From positions 1 through 64,000 of the forward strand of contig VXAY01003767.1 in the NCBI GenBank assembly GCA_013399855.1: a stretch of DNA of 64,000 nucleotides, given 5' to 3'. This DNA is from Oxyruncus cristatus. Its lineage: Eukaryota; Chordata; Aves; Passeriformes; Cotingidae. Positions within the stretch are counted from its first letter, which is position 1. Each line of letters begins with the position of its first letter. Of the stretch, positions 28,557 through 41,184 are shown one piece after another. The notes under the pieces are model-generated. The model made no database searches and was not told where the DNA came from. It worked only from the letters and a program-made list of their open reading frames with translations. A program made the position numbers and the translations under genes.

Positions 28557-28612
28557 CCAAAAAAAAAAAAAAAAAAGCTGACAAAAAAAGTCCCAACCAA
28601 CCAAAAAACCTC
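28557..28612 (+). repeat. Poly-A and A/C-rich tail after CR1
   Basis: An 18-base A run followed by A/C-rich sequence (CCCAACCAACCAAAAAACC). It abuts the CR1 3' end. CR1 elements normally end in octamer repeats, not long poly-A, so this may be expansion of A-rich target sequence or a later addition. Confidence 0.7.
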
Positions 28613-31600
28613 AGTAATTTAATTATCTCTTTTGTATTGTTAGGTCCTTTGAAAATCCTGTACACTTTTCACAACATCATCCTGAAATATTTTTTTCCCA
28701 CAAACCTGATGGGGTGCTTTAACAATTAATCTTCTGAAGTTACATAAAGTCTGTCCTATTCAGAAAAGTCTTCGAATTAGCGCTGTTTATTAAGGTGATT
28801 TTGCCTATAAGCAAACACAACATGTGGTCATGACAATCTATGTTTACAAAATGACTGCCAGGTTCTATGTTAACACATGCTGGATACCTTGGCTTTTTCT
28901 TATCCATCACACCTTACAGAACACGGTATATAGAAATGAGTTTTAGCTCAATGCTGAGTCGTATATTATAGATAGTGGACAAAAACAGGGAAAGATGAAG
29001 TACCATTTCAACTTAAATTGATTTAATATAAAGAAAGAGAGTGATTATGCTGTTATAGAGCATTATGTGCAGGTTAAGTGGTTTCTTTTATATGAATGCA
29101 TCTATTTGAATATTACAGCCAACAAAGTACTGAGGTAAGCTTCATTATAACTTATATTTTCCTCGTAATAAGAATACATGAAAAGAGAAACCACTAAGAA
29201 TTTTGATAGTTAAAAACAAAAAAAACAAACAAACAAATCCCTACAAGGTATTTGCAATCATACAGGTTTGTACTATGAACAAAGTACAGTTTTACTGAGG
29301 AATTATGATCGCCATATATATTATTACTTCTTTTTAAGTATATGTAATTGAAAGTATTAAAAAAGCTGATGATAATTAGGTATGTTACAATTTGCTTGTC
29401 AGATATGCTCCAATTAGAAGTAAAACATTTAGAGTTTTAAATACCTTTCTTATACAGTTGTACAGTGCCCATTCTTTCTCTTTGTGCTCCTTACTTTTTT
29501 TCAATTTCATTTACTGAAAATTACAGTAAAAATTTCTAGATTTTTTTTGTTTTTCCTAAATCCTTAACTGCTTGGAAGAGCAGACAGAAAATGTTACTGT
29601 GGAATAAACTGTTGTTTTCTTACTAATTCTGGATTCTTATGGTTGGTGTAAACTATTTGTGCACATAAGGAGAGATTTCTAAGAATGACTGTCATGGCAC
29701 ATCCACACATTTTGAAGTTCAAAAATAAAAAAAATAAAAAACAACAGACTTGAGTATTACTGCGTAGAAAAACAACCTGTATCTACCCGAGAGAGACTTT
29801 TATCCAGCTGAGTTTTAGATCTCCTTAATTACACAGATCTCACTCCAACAGCTGGTAAAGAAAGCTGATACAGAGTATTATTTTTCCAACCTTGAGCAGA
29901 CTGAATGTTCATGCCCTGTTAATTAGATTCTCATAACACTGAGACAGATGTCCCTCTATCTCCTTTCTGATATCCAAAATATCTTTTCCAGAGCCGTTTT
30001 CCTCTTTCATACTTCTAACCATTAGTAAGACAATATTTTATTATATCGACACCTATCTTCCCTGACCCCCACCCCCCCAAAAAAAAAAGAATTTTGGTTC
30101 TTGAAACAGAAAATCAAATTAAAAAACAAAAACAAACAAACAAACGAAAACCAAAAAGAAACCAAACCTCTCCAAAAAAAACAAACTAGACCAAAACTAA
30201 GTAAAAAGTTCTTTAACAGAGTGAATGAGTATGTGGTGAAGCACAAGCCATAGAACATATTTTAATTGATTGATAATCAAATGAGAGGTAGAAAATGAAG
30301 GAAAGAAGTTGGTGCTGATCATCTGACTTCAATCATATGCTGTTCAATACATTTATAAAGATGTAAAAAACAATTATTAGCAAATTGACTCCTTAAATGA
30401 GTCAATGTTATTTACACTAACCCAAATTGAAGGCAATGAAGGAGTTTTAGAAAGATGTCTTTAGATTAATTGATCAGGAGATGCAGAGACAGATGTTTCA
30501 GATAAATTCTCTCTCCCTGTTCTCTTCTCCGTGCGTTAGATATTTTTTCTCCCAAATTAACTTTCATGCCTTCTCTCATGATGTGGTTTGGAAAGTCTGA
30601 TTCTTTTCCCTGCCAAGGCTGACACTTTTTTTTCCCATCAAATAAGCTTCATTGAAATAAGGCTCTATGCTTTTCCGCCTTTCTTCATTATCTCCTCATG
30701 TCTTTAATTTCTGAAACAATGTCCCTTTACAATCTCATCACAGAATCAGGGAGGGGAGCCGTATTTATTATCTGTTTGTAAAGCATGACATAAATTCACA
30801 GTACTACATGCTCAATATTTAATAAACATGTGATACCATAAAATTCACAACTCATACCCTTGCCAAAGTGCTCATTTGGCAGAAAATCTAGGCTCAGGTC
30901 CAGATGGGCTCTAAATTATGAAATAATTCTGTTATTCGAATTTCGATAGAAATATCCAGGCTCTGTATTGAGACTCTCTATAGGAACTGGTTTGGGCTTG
31001 TGCTTCTGTTCCTGATACAACAGCTGATGCAGAAATGGCATATTAGGTTCTCTCTCTCCATCTGCATCTGTACTAAAAAGTCAGAAATTTTTCCTTGGGT
31101 ACATGTGATAAAAAATTTTGGAGTGGGGAATAAAAATCTTAATGTTTTGTTTTTACATACAATAATTCCACTGAATTTTGACATAGCCCAAACATAGCTA
31201 AATTAGGATTGCTATCACTGGAGGTTCCCTCTACTTAGTTTACATGATTTCAGCAGAGAAAGGGGTGGTGTAAGAAGGATGGTTCAAACCTTAGGTAGTC
31301 TGGACTCTCCCTTAGAGAGGTCTAGGTCTTCCCTTTACCTATGGAAGAAAACTGGTGACAATGTTTCTAACTTAGATAATTGCCTAAATTTGAGTGGGTT
31401 AAAAGTGTACTTAGTCTGGATGACTCCATATTAGAATAATACTTTAAACATAGCATTTCACTAAAGACAAACTTGGTTTTTTAATAATTTTATATTTCTA
31501 TATTAATGCAGTGTTTGCAAAACGCAAAATAAATCAATGGTTTTCATAGAAATTTTTTCCCCCTGAAATTAGTAAAATACAATGAAATCTTACTAATTGC

Positions 31601-31739
31601 ATTGCATTAGAAAATATAATTTTTTTATTAAAAAAAAGGAAAAAAGAAAAACTTGCAGAGCTTCAGTAGTATTGAGTTTAAATGATTCACAGAATCAGAA
31701 TTATTTTCTCAGTTACTTTATAATTCTATATAACTCAAT
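28613..31739. other. Unassigned AT-rich stretch
   Basis: No supported gene. It contains an A/C tract at 30065-30187 and a short AAAC run near 29215-29238. Confidence 0.5.
30065..30187 (+). repeat. C-run, A-run and A/C-rich tract
   Basis: It starts with CCCCCACCCCCCC and a run of A, then after a 40-base interruption continues as AAAC/AACAAAC/AACC units. The minus-strand frame through it (Phe/Leu/Trp-rich) is compositional only. Confidence 0.8.
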
Positions 31740-31969
31740 TGTGGGTCTCTTTCCCCCCGTGGCGAGGGGTGACCCAGTTCTAGTTACATTTCCATCTGAA
31801 GAACCATTTCCGATGGCCGAGATGGATAGGGAGGGGGGAACTCCAGAGCCAGGGCTTTCTTCAGGTCCCAAGCCTGGAGGGGAGAGGTGCTCCCCCCTCC
31901 CTCTGGCCACGTGGTCTCATGGCAGGCACAGAGACAGCACACCAGGTGCAGAGAGGAGGCAAGAGAGAG

Positions 31970-31975
31970 TTTATT
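31970..31975 (-). terminator. LTR polyadenylation signal
   Basis: AATAAA on the minus strand, 16 bases after the TATA box, followed by CTCTCTCTTGCC. In retroviral LTRs with a very short R this places the signal between TATA and the R end. Confidence 0.7.
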
Positions 31976-31991
31976 GTTGGGGAGGTGTTAC

Positions 31992-31998
31992 ATTTATA
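31992..31998 (-). promoter_or_regulatory. LTR TATA box
   Basis: TATAAAT on the minus strand, downstream of three CCAAT boxes and just upstream of the polyadenylation signal. Together they look like an intact LTR promoter core. Confidence 0.7.
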
Positions 31999-32034
31999 GG
32001 GTTAGGGTTCACAGGGTAACCAATTACAGGTCGC

Positions 32035-32080
32035 AGGAAGGGGTTAACAGCCAATAGGAAGGGGTTAAAAGGGGCCAATG
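32035..32080 (-). repeat. Duplicated 22-bp U3 motif
   Basis: AGGAAGGGGTTAA occurs at 32035-32047 and 32057-32069 (period 22), each followed on the plus strand by a CCAAT box. Duplicated U3 motifs of this type are typical of LTR enhancers. Function here is inference. Confidence 0.7.
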
Positions 32081-35000
32081 AGAACACCTCAGGGTATCTT
32101 CTCAGGACATTCCTGCATGGGATAACAACTTGTCGTGGGGGGTCTTGGGAAGAAGAAAACAGGAGCCAGCAAAAGGACAACAAAAAACCGTTTTGAAATA
32201 TGCCCAAACAACAGTTTTCTCGTATACTGCAGATTCACTGCTACACTCAGTGAAGCACATTATGAGAATACAAAGATGAAATAAGGAAAACAGAATTGCT
32301 AAAAATGGTATGGACTAAATTTAAAAAAATTAACTGAATATGTAATGTAAAAACTGGATTATACTTTGGAGATGGAGGGTTCAAATAAATTTGTTTCTTG
32401 TTCAACACATACTAAATTATATCCTTAAACTATTACATCCTTAAACTATACACATACGGTGATAAACTGAACAACTTGGTTAAATTTTAACTGATGTATG
32501 TGTGCAACTCTCTCTTCCTTGAGTTTCTTTATCAGTATAAGAATACGAGAAGCTGAAGCATCTCTACAGAGCTACGTTACTGTACAGATTCTTAGGTAAA
32601 AAAAGGGCATATCTGTCACTGCAGCCAAAGGCGTGGCTTTACGAGGAGTGAGCTTTAACCGCTCTGCTGCCAATGACAATAGCAGTGAGAGCGGGACTGA
32701 CAAAAGCAGATGTGATGCAACAGCATAACATCAGCTTGGGTTACACCAAGCAACCACTTGCAGTAAAGCTGTGTACCACTGCACGTTCATTCCTGCTGTC
32801 AGCCACAACTACAAAGTGCTATAGCATTGGAGGTATCTACTTAGAGTCATCCCGTCTAATTGCAGAGGGAATATGTGCAATGTAAGTGATATAACTGCTA
32901 TATCTTGTAAGAAACATTTTTAAAAAAAATTACATTGTGATTGGACATCCATTTACCAACTACTGGAAATACAAAAATGTGATAAAACCATTAAAAATGT
33001 AGAGGGCAACAGAAATTTAAAGAAAACGCTGTAAGAAATTCTATAAAATAAACATTGTTCTAATTAGACTTCCAACAAACCAATGGTTTCATGGAGATAT
33101 TAATCTATACAGTTAGGATTAGAACTATTTATTTACACAATAAAAATGACCTTTAAAGTAAAACAGGTATGAGCAAAACCAGAAGTTTGCCCTGAAAATA
33201 TGGAGAACTGCAAAGTTTTGTGTGCAGTGTGCTATTATTCATATTTTCATTTCCTTATGTAGGAAAAAAAAAAAGGGAAAAACTCTCTACTTTGGAAAAT
33301 AATGAAGAGCAGAAGAGCCAAAAATAGTGGCGTGAACCTTTTCCACTGACCTGTGTTAGTAGTTATTGTCGTTAATAGTAGTCATTAATAGTGAAAGGAG
33401 AAACAATAGAAAGCAAGATCACAAGTGCAGACAGAAACCTAATTGAGGAGATATTGAAAAAGAAATAAATATGACCAACTAGGATTCTGAAAAAGAATTT
33501 TTTTTTTTTTTTAATACAGGTGAAAAAATAACAAATGCACAGAAGGGAAATGTAAAACAGAGATGAGAAAAGAAGACATAGATAAATCAGGGAGGTTTTC
33601 AAATAATAATTAAAATTTAAATAAACAAAGTAAAGAAATAAAAAATTCAGATGAGCTCACAAAAAAAGTTAGATAAAAATGACAGCCAGTGAATGCAATC
33701 TTAACTCATGATAGTATTTTATTTCATTTGATATCTTTTAAGTTGTTTTGTTATGGACTCTTAGGAAATATACTGGGTACTCACTAGGACAGTGTAATTA
33801 ATCCTTCGTATTTTACTGTAAGAAATAATTGAACACTATGACAACACCAAAGCTTAAAAGCTGAAGATAAGCAAATGTAGTATTTCAAAGCCTTTCTCAT
33901 TTGAAGATAAACAGGGAGCCTGATGAACAGAAGATCAAGACTGGAAGTCTTTTGTTACACACAGATAATTTCTGGCATCCCAGGGTCTGGAGATATTCTC
34001 TACAAACAAATCTAATCTTGAGAAAAAAAAAATCTTTTGAGGACATCTTTGTTTCTGATTTTTACTATCTCTCCTGTTATTTTTTTCTGTGATATTTTTC
34101 TTTTGTTGTTTTGGATTAGTGTGATGGTAGTAACAATTTGCATACATGAACAGTGGGATACGTGATGTTTGACCAACACGCAACTCTGTTTTGTGCTGCA
34201 TTTTGAAATGAAGCCTACAGTCCTTATAGCACTTCACTGAATGTATCAGTCAGATGATAAAAAGGACTACTTATAATTTACATAACTAAGGGTGGCTGCT
34301 GCTCTCAGCTCCCTTTCAAAGTACCATCAGGAGACATGACATTCATCTGTCCCCTGAAAAGTGAGAGACTTGTTTTGTTTTGGAATGCTCCATTCATTCT
34401 GTAGAGCAGAAATACTGATGGGATAGAAGGTGGACTTTGGGTCATGAGGTTACATCAATAGTACACTGTTTCAGAAAGCCTTAAAATATTTAGGATATTA
34501 AAGACAACTTTGTAATAAATAGTGTCTTTTTCTTTTCCTTTAGAACTTACTGTTTCATTAGTGAGAAGGATGTAACCTCACAAACGAGAAGATTATATAC
34601 TTATTTGTATGTTGAGCTGCTTTGAAAATTTCAATTTCATATCTAAATACTTTATTACTAAAAATTCACATCCTACACTAAATACATTGATCAACCTATA
34701 TCAATACCTTGTGTTAATTACTTTAAAGTTGGTTATCTGCCACCACAATGTTTCATAGAGTGTAAAAAAGAAAATATTTAAATATGGAGAGTAAAAAAAA
34801 CCATGCACAGTTAGTGTAGTTTTCAGTGATATGGCAAAAATAATTAAAATATTTTACTTTTATATGTAGGTGTATATAAACAGACATATATGCATGTGTA
34901 TATGGCTGGAGAAAAATAATAAAAGCCAACTAAACATTGACATTAACACTTTGGGAGACTTTTTCTGTCAGGCTGTTGAATCAGATGTAAGAAGGTAAGA

Positions 35001-38000
35001 GAAAATGCAGACAAAAAGGTCCAATTTTGGCATAAATCAAGAAAAGCCCTGTTAAGGGTGGGGTGGGTGGGGGAATAGGTCTCTCATAAATTTCTGGCTC
35101 TAAGTACTTCTCAGAAGGACTGATTATAAGCCATACCATAGGTATACTATTTATGTCTACCTAACATTTCTCTGTGACGTAAAAAATTCACAAGAAACAA
35201 AGACTTTTAAGAAAACAACAAAAAGTTAAAGATGTGTGTGAAAAAGAAAAGTAGAAATAATCATGTTAATAAATTCTATGGAGTTATCCCTAAAAGACAT
35301 CTTAGCCTTGTGTAACAACCTCAGAAAATGTACATCCTATGGAGTTATGGATAGTTCATAAGAGAAGATTTCTATTGTTTCATTTTTGATTCTTTGGAGT
35401 GAATTAACTACTTCATTAGGGTTTGGGGTTTTTTATTCTGAACTTTTATTCTCCTTCTTTTCCAGTCACTGTTTTTCTGTGACTTTCTTGTGTATTTCTA
35501 AAGAGCAGTTGGAAAATGCTGTCTGTCTTTGTTTTTTATACTACTTCCACTGATTAAATTGTCACTTTACTGCTCTCAAAAATAACTCCAGATTGAAGGG
35601 GACTAATTTAGACCCTGTGTGTGTGTTGTTACAGATTTTGATAAGATGTAGCCAGAACATTAGTAAATTGTAATTACTGATTCTGATTTTATGAAAGAAG
35701 ATAAAGTGATATGAATGCTATGATCTGAGCAGTACGTGCCAACAGTGTGACAATGGTAGGGGTTTGGGTGCAGCCTAACGACTTGGGAACATAGGCTGCA
35801 TTCAGTAAGTAGACTTGTGAGTCCAAATATCCTAGCATTTTCTGGAACTGTCCTCCAAATTAACCCCTGAAAAAATGTGGTCCCTGAGCCGGCTGTAGAA
35901 ACAGACAAATGCTGTGAGAATACGGAGCACAATGAGTTCAAATAATGTGCCAATCAAGGGAAATGTAGGCAATGTAGTATAATTTCAGTGGCAAGAAGAG
36001 CCCTCTGGACTTCATTACTCCTACTCAGGTGAGTTACCAGCTGAAAGGTTCCGCAGGGAAAACTAATAACTTCCTAAAAAAAATGTTATGGAAAGTCATC
36101 CTACCAGGACACGACTTAGTGAATAATAATTTTTGTATCATATTCTATATAAAGAACTGTAACAATTTTTACCATTTATGCCACACCTTACAAGGAAACC
36201 TGGACAAAAATATACAGGAGTTTACGTTCTTTCTTTTAAATGTATCTCCTGCAAATTGATTGTTTTCATTCCTCTTCCAGTTATGTGGATGATTCGGAAA
36301 TTCAAATGCAGTTACTCTGTGATTTGGAAAAATCCTTTTTTAAGTGGAATTCTCAAATCAGATGGTAGACTGTGTGTTAAGAGAATGAGAAGTTACTTTT
36401 GCTCGTCTTCCAAGGAACCTAGCTTTTATATATTCTAGTTCTTAATAATTTGAGATCATGTAATATAGCACATATCACCCAAAATGGGTAGACAAGAAGC
36501 TATTATGAATACTTCAAATGTCATCACAGTTATTACCATCATAATTTTAATATTGTAGCTATTTAACCCTTTCAGTTAATTAGCACTTTCAATTCATAGT
36601 ACAATAAAGAAAGAACAATTAAATATTTTGCCTTGCCATAATGTCATAAGATTTGCCCTAAAATGATCTATTTTCCATTTTCTTCTCTTTGTCCTCCCTA
36701 GTGAAATAGTGGTCTCTAAATGGCCATCTGTCTAAATTGTTCTACTTGTACTGGTAGAGCTGATTTATTTGCAAGACACATCTTGGCAAGTGTTCTTACA
36801 TTTCACCTAGGGTTTTGGGAAAACTTGGAGCTGTTTCATAATTTAAAACCATCAAGTGAAAGTACTTTACATTACTTTGTGTTGCCTGCACAGGGTATAT
36901 AAAATATTTAGATGCAACAGTGGGGTTTAGAGAGACAGTTTTGTCACAGCAGTTTTGGCACTTTCTGTTATGATGCATGGTCACAGCAGACAATCAACAC
37001 ACAATCCTCAAATCTGTGCTTTGAGAAACAGACCAGGAGTCAGAGAAACCCAAAAGGAAGAAAGCAGTGAAGCCAGTGGCTGATTTTTAAAAAGAGCAAA
37101 ACAACCAAGAAAAGTATTTTTTTTCTTTTTACATTATATCTGCTATTTCTGTAGTAATAGAGACAGAATACTACAACATTTGAGCATGGAGAAGCACATG
37201 GAATCAAGAATATTTGATGCAAAATTAAACCCAAAGTGAAGAGAAGGGTTTTCATGCCTTACCGAAAAATGAACTGCACAATTTTTAGAGAATATTTTAC
37301 AATTAATTGTTCAAAGACATGGAGGTTTAGTTTGCACAGACTGTTATGTCATGATCTATAAGCCTTAACCCGGGGACAACCATACAGAGCCCAAGGCTTA
37401 TGGAACATTAGTGGAAAATGCAATTTGGGGAGTCACTGAGCACTAAGGTGAGTCCAAGACCCAGTGTGTGGCTCCTGGAGGAAACGACTTAAATTCAAAG
37501 GAATGAGATTACCCTGGAGATCAGGACGTAAGCTGAGACCTCAAAAAAAGATATGTAGCTCCTTGGGGCAAGAGAGTAATAACTGCTGTCTGTAGGGTGG
37601 GCTACTGCTGCTGTCACTGGATGATGACTCACACCATTCATTCTTGCCTACCAGTGTCAGTCAGTCTTGTGTATACTCAGAGAAAGCAGGTGCCCCTGGT
37701 AGTTTGCTGCCCTGGGTATTGCTTTGCCTAGTCAAGCTAATCAAGATACATGGCACGGCCCCGGGAATGACTATTATATTGTACTTTAAAGTTTAATATT
37801 TTCTGAGATGTCAGGGGGTTAAGAGTGTGACACTGAGGACAGGCAATTTACAAAGCTGAACATAAGTGGAACTTACATGACCTCTGGAAACTGTGATGGA
37901 GTGAGGAATCCCTTACAGCGGGAAGAAGTTTAATCAGAGCATGCAAATAGGCAAAGGGTTGTCTAATAGTGCTAAGACATATAACTGTGGCAATATCCTT

Positions 38001-39312
38001 TAATTCAGGATCTAACTGGTAGACAGAATGTAAAATATGATTTTTTGTGTGTGTTTTAACAATATGTGCTAGACGTATTGGTTCAGAATGATTTAGGTAA
38101 TAAACGTGACGAATGGATCTTTTATCATGATATTTAGTGATATATAAAGCTCTGTCTGAAGCAGCCTTGAAATGAATATCAGTTTCTTTAAGCAATAGTC
38201 AAGCTTTCAGAAAATAGGGGAATGTCTTCTCAAATTTTACCTGTAGTGACACAAACAACTAGTAATTAAGAGTTCATTTTGTAAGTACAGTAAGTAGTAA
38301 AGTCTGAAAACAAACAAGTTTTAATTGGCAACAGAGAAAAATAAGTTTTTGAAGCTAAAATAGATTGAAGTTCAGACAGCCATTTCTAGTTAGAAAAAAA
38401 ATCAAAATCAGATTCCTGCATTAAGATAAAGTAAGTAAGGAAAGAATCCTGACCTTTGATTGAGTTCATTGAATACATCTGAAGTACCTTAGCACAGAAA
38501 AATGTATGTTTGCATCTAATTCTTGCTCCAGCCTGGTATTTCATGCTAGTATTAAAAGCCCTTAGCACAATTATGTTTAGAATCAGCATTTCTATTTTGC
38601 CTCTGGAATTATAGTTTATTCAGAATAATAAGTACAATAAGAAAGAAAGGAAAATATTTGGAATTTGTTAGGCTTTTTTTTTCCCTTTTCAAAGCAAAAT
38701 GTGTTTCAAAGTGCTCTACATAGAAAAGCAGGGACAGTTTCCTTCACAACATGGTTCATTATCAGCCTTCTTCAAATTTATTAGAAGCAAAAGACAAAGT
38801 TACTGATATAAATGGAAATATATATGTTTATCACTTGGTTTCCAAAAGAGAGAGTAGTGCAAGCATATGTTGGCCTGAGTTTATTGAATAAAATAAAAAT
38901 AACATGTTTATAGAGAAGAAAATTTCACTCTGGGATTTATACGTTGTGTCAGCGTACAGCAACTCAATATAGCTTATCAACTTGTTTCATATTCTGATAA
39001 AGACCCCAAATTTCTTTAAGTTTGGCATCAAAGGCAGCTGGCAATATTAAAGGTAAAGAAAGAAGGAAGAAATAAATTGATGAAAAAACTAGTAATTTCA
39101 ATAGTGCATTAACTGGATTTTGGGTACTAAAGGCAAAAGGCCAAATCGTGATCCTTCCTTGTATGCAGCTGTAAGACAGAGTGTAATGCCACATGTGAAC
39201 TGGATCCTGAGCTCTGAATTTCTAATGCTGTCATTTTCATTCTGAACAGAAAGAGAAAAGCTTGAAACTCACCAAAATAAAATACAGGAAGACAGAAAGA
39301 GGCACAATTTTC

Positions 39313-39569
39313 GTGGTTTGGTGTTCTTGGTTTTTTTCTGTTTTGTTTTTTGTTTGTTTGTTTGTTTGTTTGTTTGTTTGTTTTTTTAATTTTGTTTTTT
39401 GTTGGGTTTTGGGTTTGGTTTGGGGGAGGGGAGTTGTGTGTTTTATTTGTTTGATTGTTTGTTTGAGAGGGGTTTGGTTTTGGTTTTTGGCAGGGGTCTT
39501 TGTGGTGGGAGGAGTGGGTTGTTTGTTTGTGGGGTTTGGGGGGGAGGTTTTTTGTTTGTTTTTTTTCTA
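39313..39569 (+). repeat. G/T-rich strand-asymmetric tract with (GTTT)n
   Basis: About 257 bases made almost only of G and T on the plus strand. A (TTTG)n array of about eight units is followed by G runs of 3 to 7 (GGG TTTT GGG..., GGGGGAGGGG, GGGGTTTGGGGGGGAGG). C and A are rare. The long open frames on both strands (102 and 177 codons) come from this composition: plus-strand Val/Phe/Gly/Leu, minus-strand Pro/Asn/Lys/Thr-rich. Not coding. Confidence 0.88.
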
Positions 39570-40394
39570 ACATTCCAACATATCTACTAAGCAGTTTCTC
39601 AAAAAATCGATGAGTACACTCCACAGAAGGGTAATAGGGAATTAAATATTTGTAACACAACAGTCTAAGAAGAAATTAAATTTTCTGATAGCCAGTATTA
39701 GTCAGGTAAACTTCAGTGATGACAGAGCAGTGAGAAGAGACTGAACCGGAATGTTAATCAGAAAAACTTGTTACTCAGAAACAGCTATTTCAGAGAACTT
39801 GCTTCAAGTGCACCCATAGATGCTGATGACTGAGAATGCCCTTGTTCAAAACAGTAAATCTTTTAGCATATTTTTTCTAAATAAATATTGCAGTACCACA
39901 AACTTACCAAACATTATATAGAGCCTATAAAGTAATTCTTAAAAGATAGTATAGTACAGCATTTTAGGGTCCTTTTGGTGAGAATTAGTAAAAAGTGCAT
40001 ATAATCCACTCATTGGTTTGTTTCATTTTAGATTTTAAATGGCTTTGTATCTTCCTAGCTCTAAAACAGAGTAAAATACCAGTATTTTGTATGATCATCT
40101 ACTGTGTTTTGTACAAATATTTATTCAGATTCAATACGATATTCAGCTCTATCAAACTTATGTAAATCCCCTAACATTACTGTAATGATAATGAAGCTAT
40201 GTCACACCTGATAAAGATCTTTGCAATATAATCATTAAATTCTCTGTTGGCTGATGAAGGACAAGTACTCATACTTGACATTTTCCCTTTTTTTTTGTTT
40301 TCATTTTGCATGCCATTTAAGGAGGAAAAAATGGCTTAAATCCAGGTTCTCATTAGACTATTTTAACAGGAAGAAGGATTCCAGGATTCCAGCA

Positions 40395-40414
40395 ATATAT
40401 ATATATATATATAT
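40395..40414 (+). repeat. (AT)n microsatellite
   Basis: Ten AT units without interruption. Confidence 0.9.
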
Positions 40415-41184
40415 GTTCAAACTGTCAGTACCAGCAGTCAAAGCATTCAGGAAACAGTGGTGGCTGAAAATTATATTCCTAATCATATATTCCATTTTCA
40501 TTTTTTTCCTTTTCCTTTGTGTCATGAATTCTAAAATATCAGCACTTATTTTAAGGTCGCACAAGTCAAGGCCAGCAGAAGAGTAGAGGCTTCCAGCAGG
40601 GATGATGGGTCAATCAGACACCTCTAGTCTCAGCATGAGGCTTCTTTGCTGCAGCAAAGGTAAAGAAGACTTGGTTTGAAATTTTCCCAACAAACTAATG
40701 GTTTTCATTGGAGGGACAGGCTATTATTTTTTTCCTCTGATCTTTTATAAGAAAAAGAATAAGTAATTTTGCCTAATAGGGAAGGGTTTAAGGTTCCACA
40801 CTGGTAAAATGTCAGTATCATCTAAGCAAAACTACATATTACCTTGTTGTAATGAATGACATTTGTTATTAAGATTCATTTTCCTTTTTCTTGGGCACTG
40901 TGTTAATGTATTATATGTGTCCTTGAAAAGTCTTTTAGGTGCATGTAATTTATTTCTGTTATATACAATTCAACAAGATGAATCAGGAGATGAAAATACA
41001 TACCGGATTCTGCATTTGGCATAGCATTAATAATAAAGTAGAGCAAGTTAATCACAATCTATGATAAGCAAATCTTTTTGCTCTAGGCATTTTTCCAGAG
41101 GCATACAGATTTTTGAGTCCTGTAAAAATGCTGCTACACCATTCCACCTCAAAATTCACCTTTGGTGTAAAGCAGAATAAAAAA

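Larger units (their letters stand above)
31740..32245 (-). mobile_element. Solo LTR, ERVK/alpharetrovirus-like layout, minus strand
   Basis: A 506-bp GC-rich island in AT-rich flanks. On the minus strand it starts TGTAGC and ends CCCACA. It has three ATTGG (CCAAT) boxes in U3 (plus 32020-32024, 32052-32056, 32076-32080), a TATAAAT box, then AATAAA only 16 bases further on, then a CT-rich R/U5 start and a GC-rich U5. Flanks CTCAAT (31734-31739) and CTCAGT (32246-32251) match at 5 of 6 positions, a probable 6-bp target duplication. The close TATA-AATAAA spacing and 6-bp duplication fit alpharetrovirus- or ERVK-like elements. No internal sequence remains, so the element recombined to a solo LTR. 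Open frames across it are compositional. I do not know the family name. Confidence 0.82.
32246..41184. other. AT-rich stretch, mostly unassigned
   Basis: No supported gene. A more GC-rich patch at about 32620-32880 and another at 37330-37760 could be old repeats, but I recognise neither. The longest non-simple frame is 115 codons on the minus strand (37848-38195). It has no recognisable motif and is within chance for this length of AT-rich DNA. The G/T tract at 39313-39569 and the AT repeat at 40395-40414 are listed separately. Confidence 0.5.

Noticed and set aside
31597..32019. 140-codon plus-strand frame with Pro/Gly/Arg-rich part
   Set aside because: It lies antisense across the GC-rich solo LTR. 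High GC reduces stops there, so it is not a gene.
36281..36370. Possible exon after a CCTCTTCCAG acceptor-like site
   Set aside because: Acceptor-like strings are frequent. The following frame is short, unrecognised and has no good donor.
37848..38195. 115-codon minus-strand frame
   Set aside because: No recognisable domain. Length is within chance for 64 kb in six frames, and there is no supporting exon structure.
39127..39660. 177-codon minus-strand open frame, the longest in the window
   Set aside because: Its centre is the G/T-rich tract read in reverse (Pro/Asn/Lys/Thr/Gln repeats). Lack of stops is due to composition, and the ends have no similarity to known proteins.
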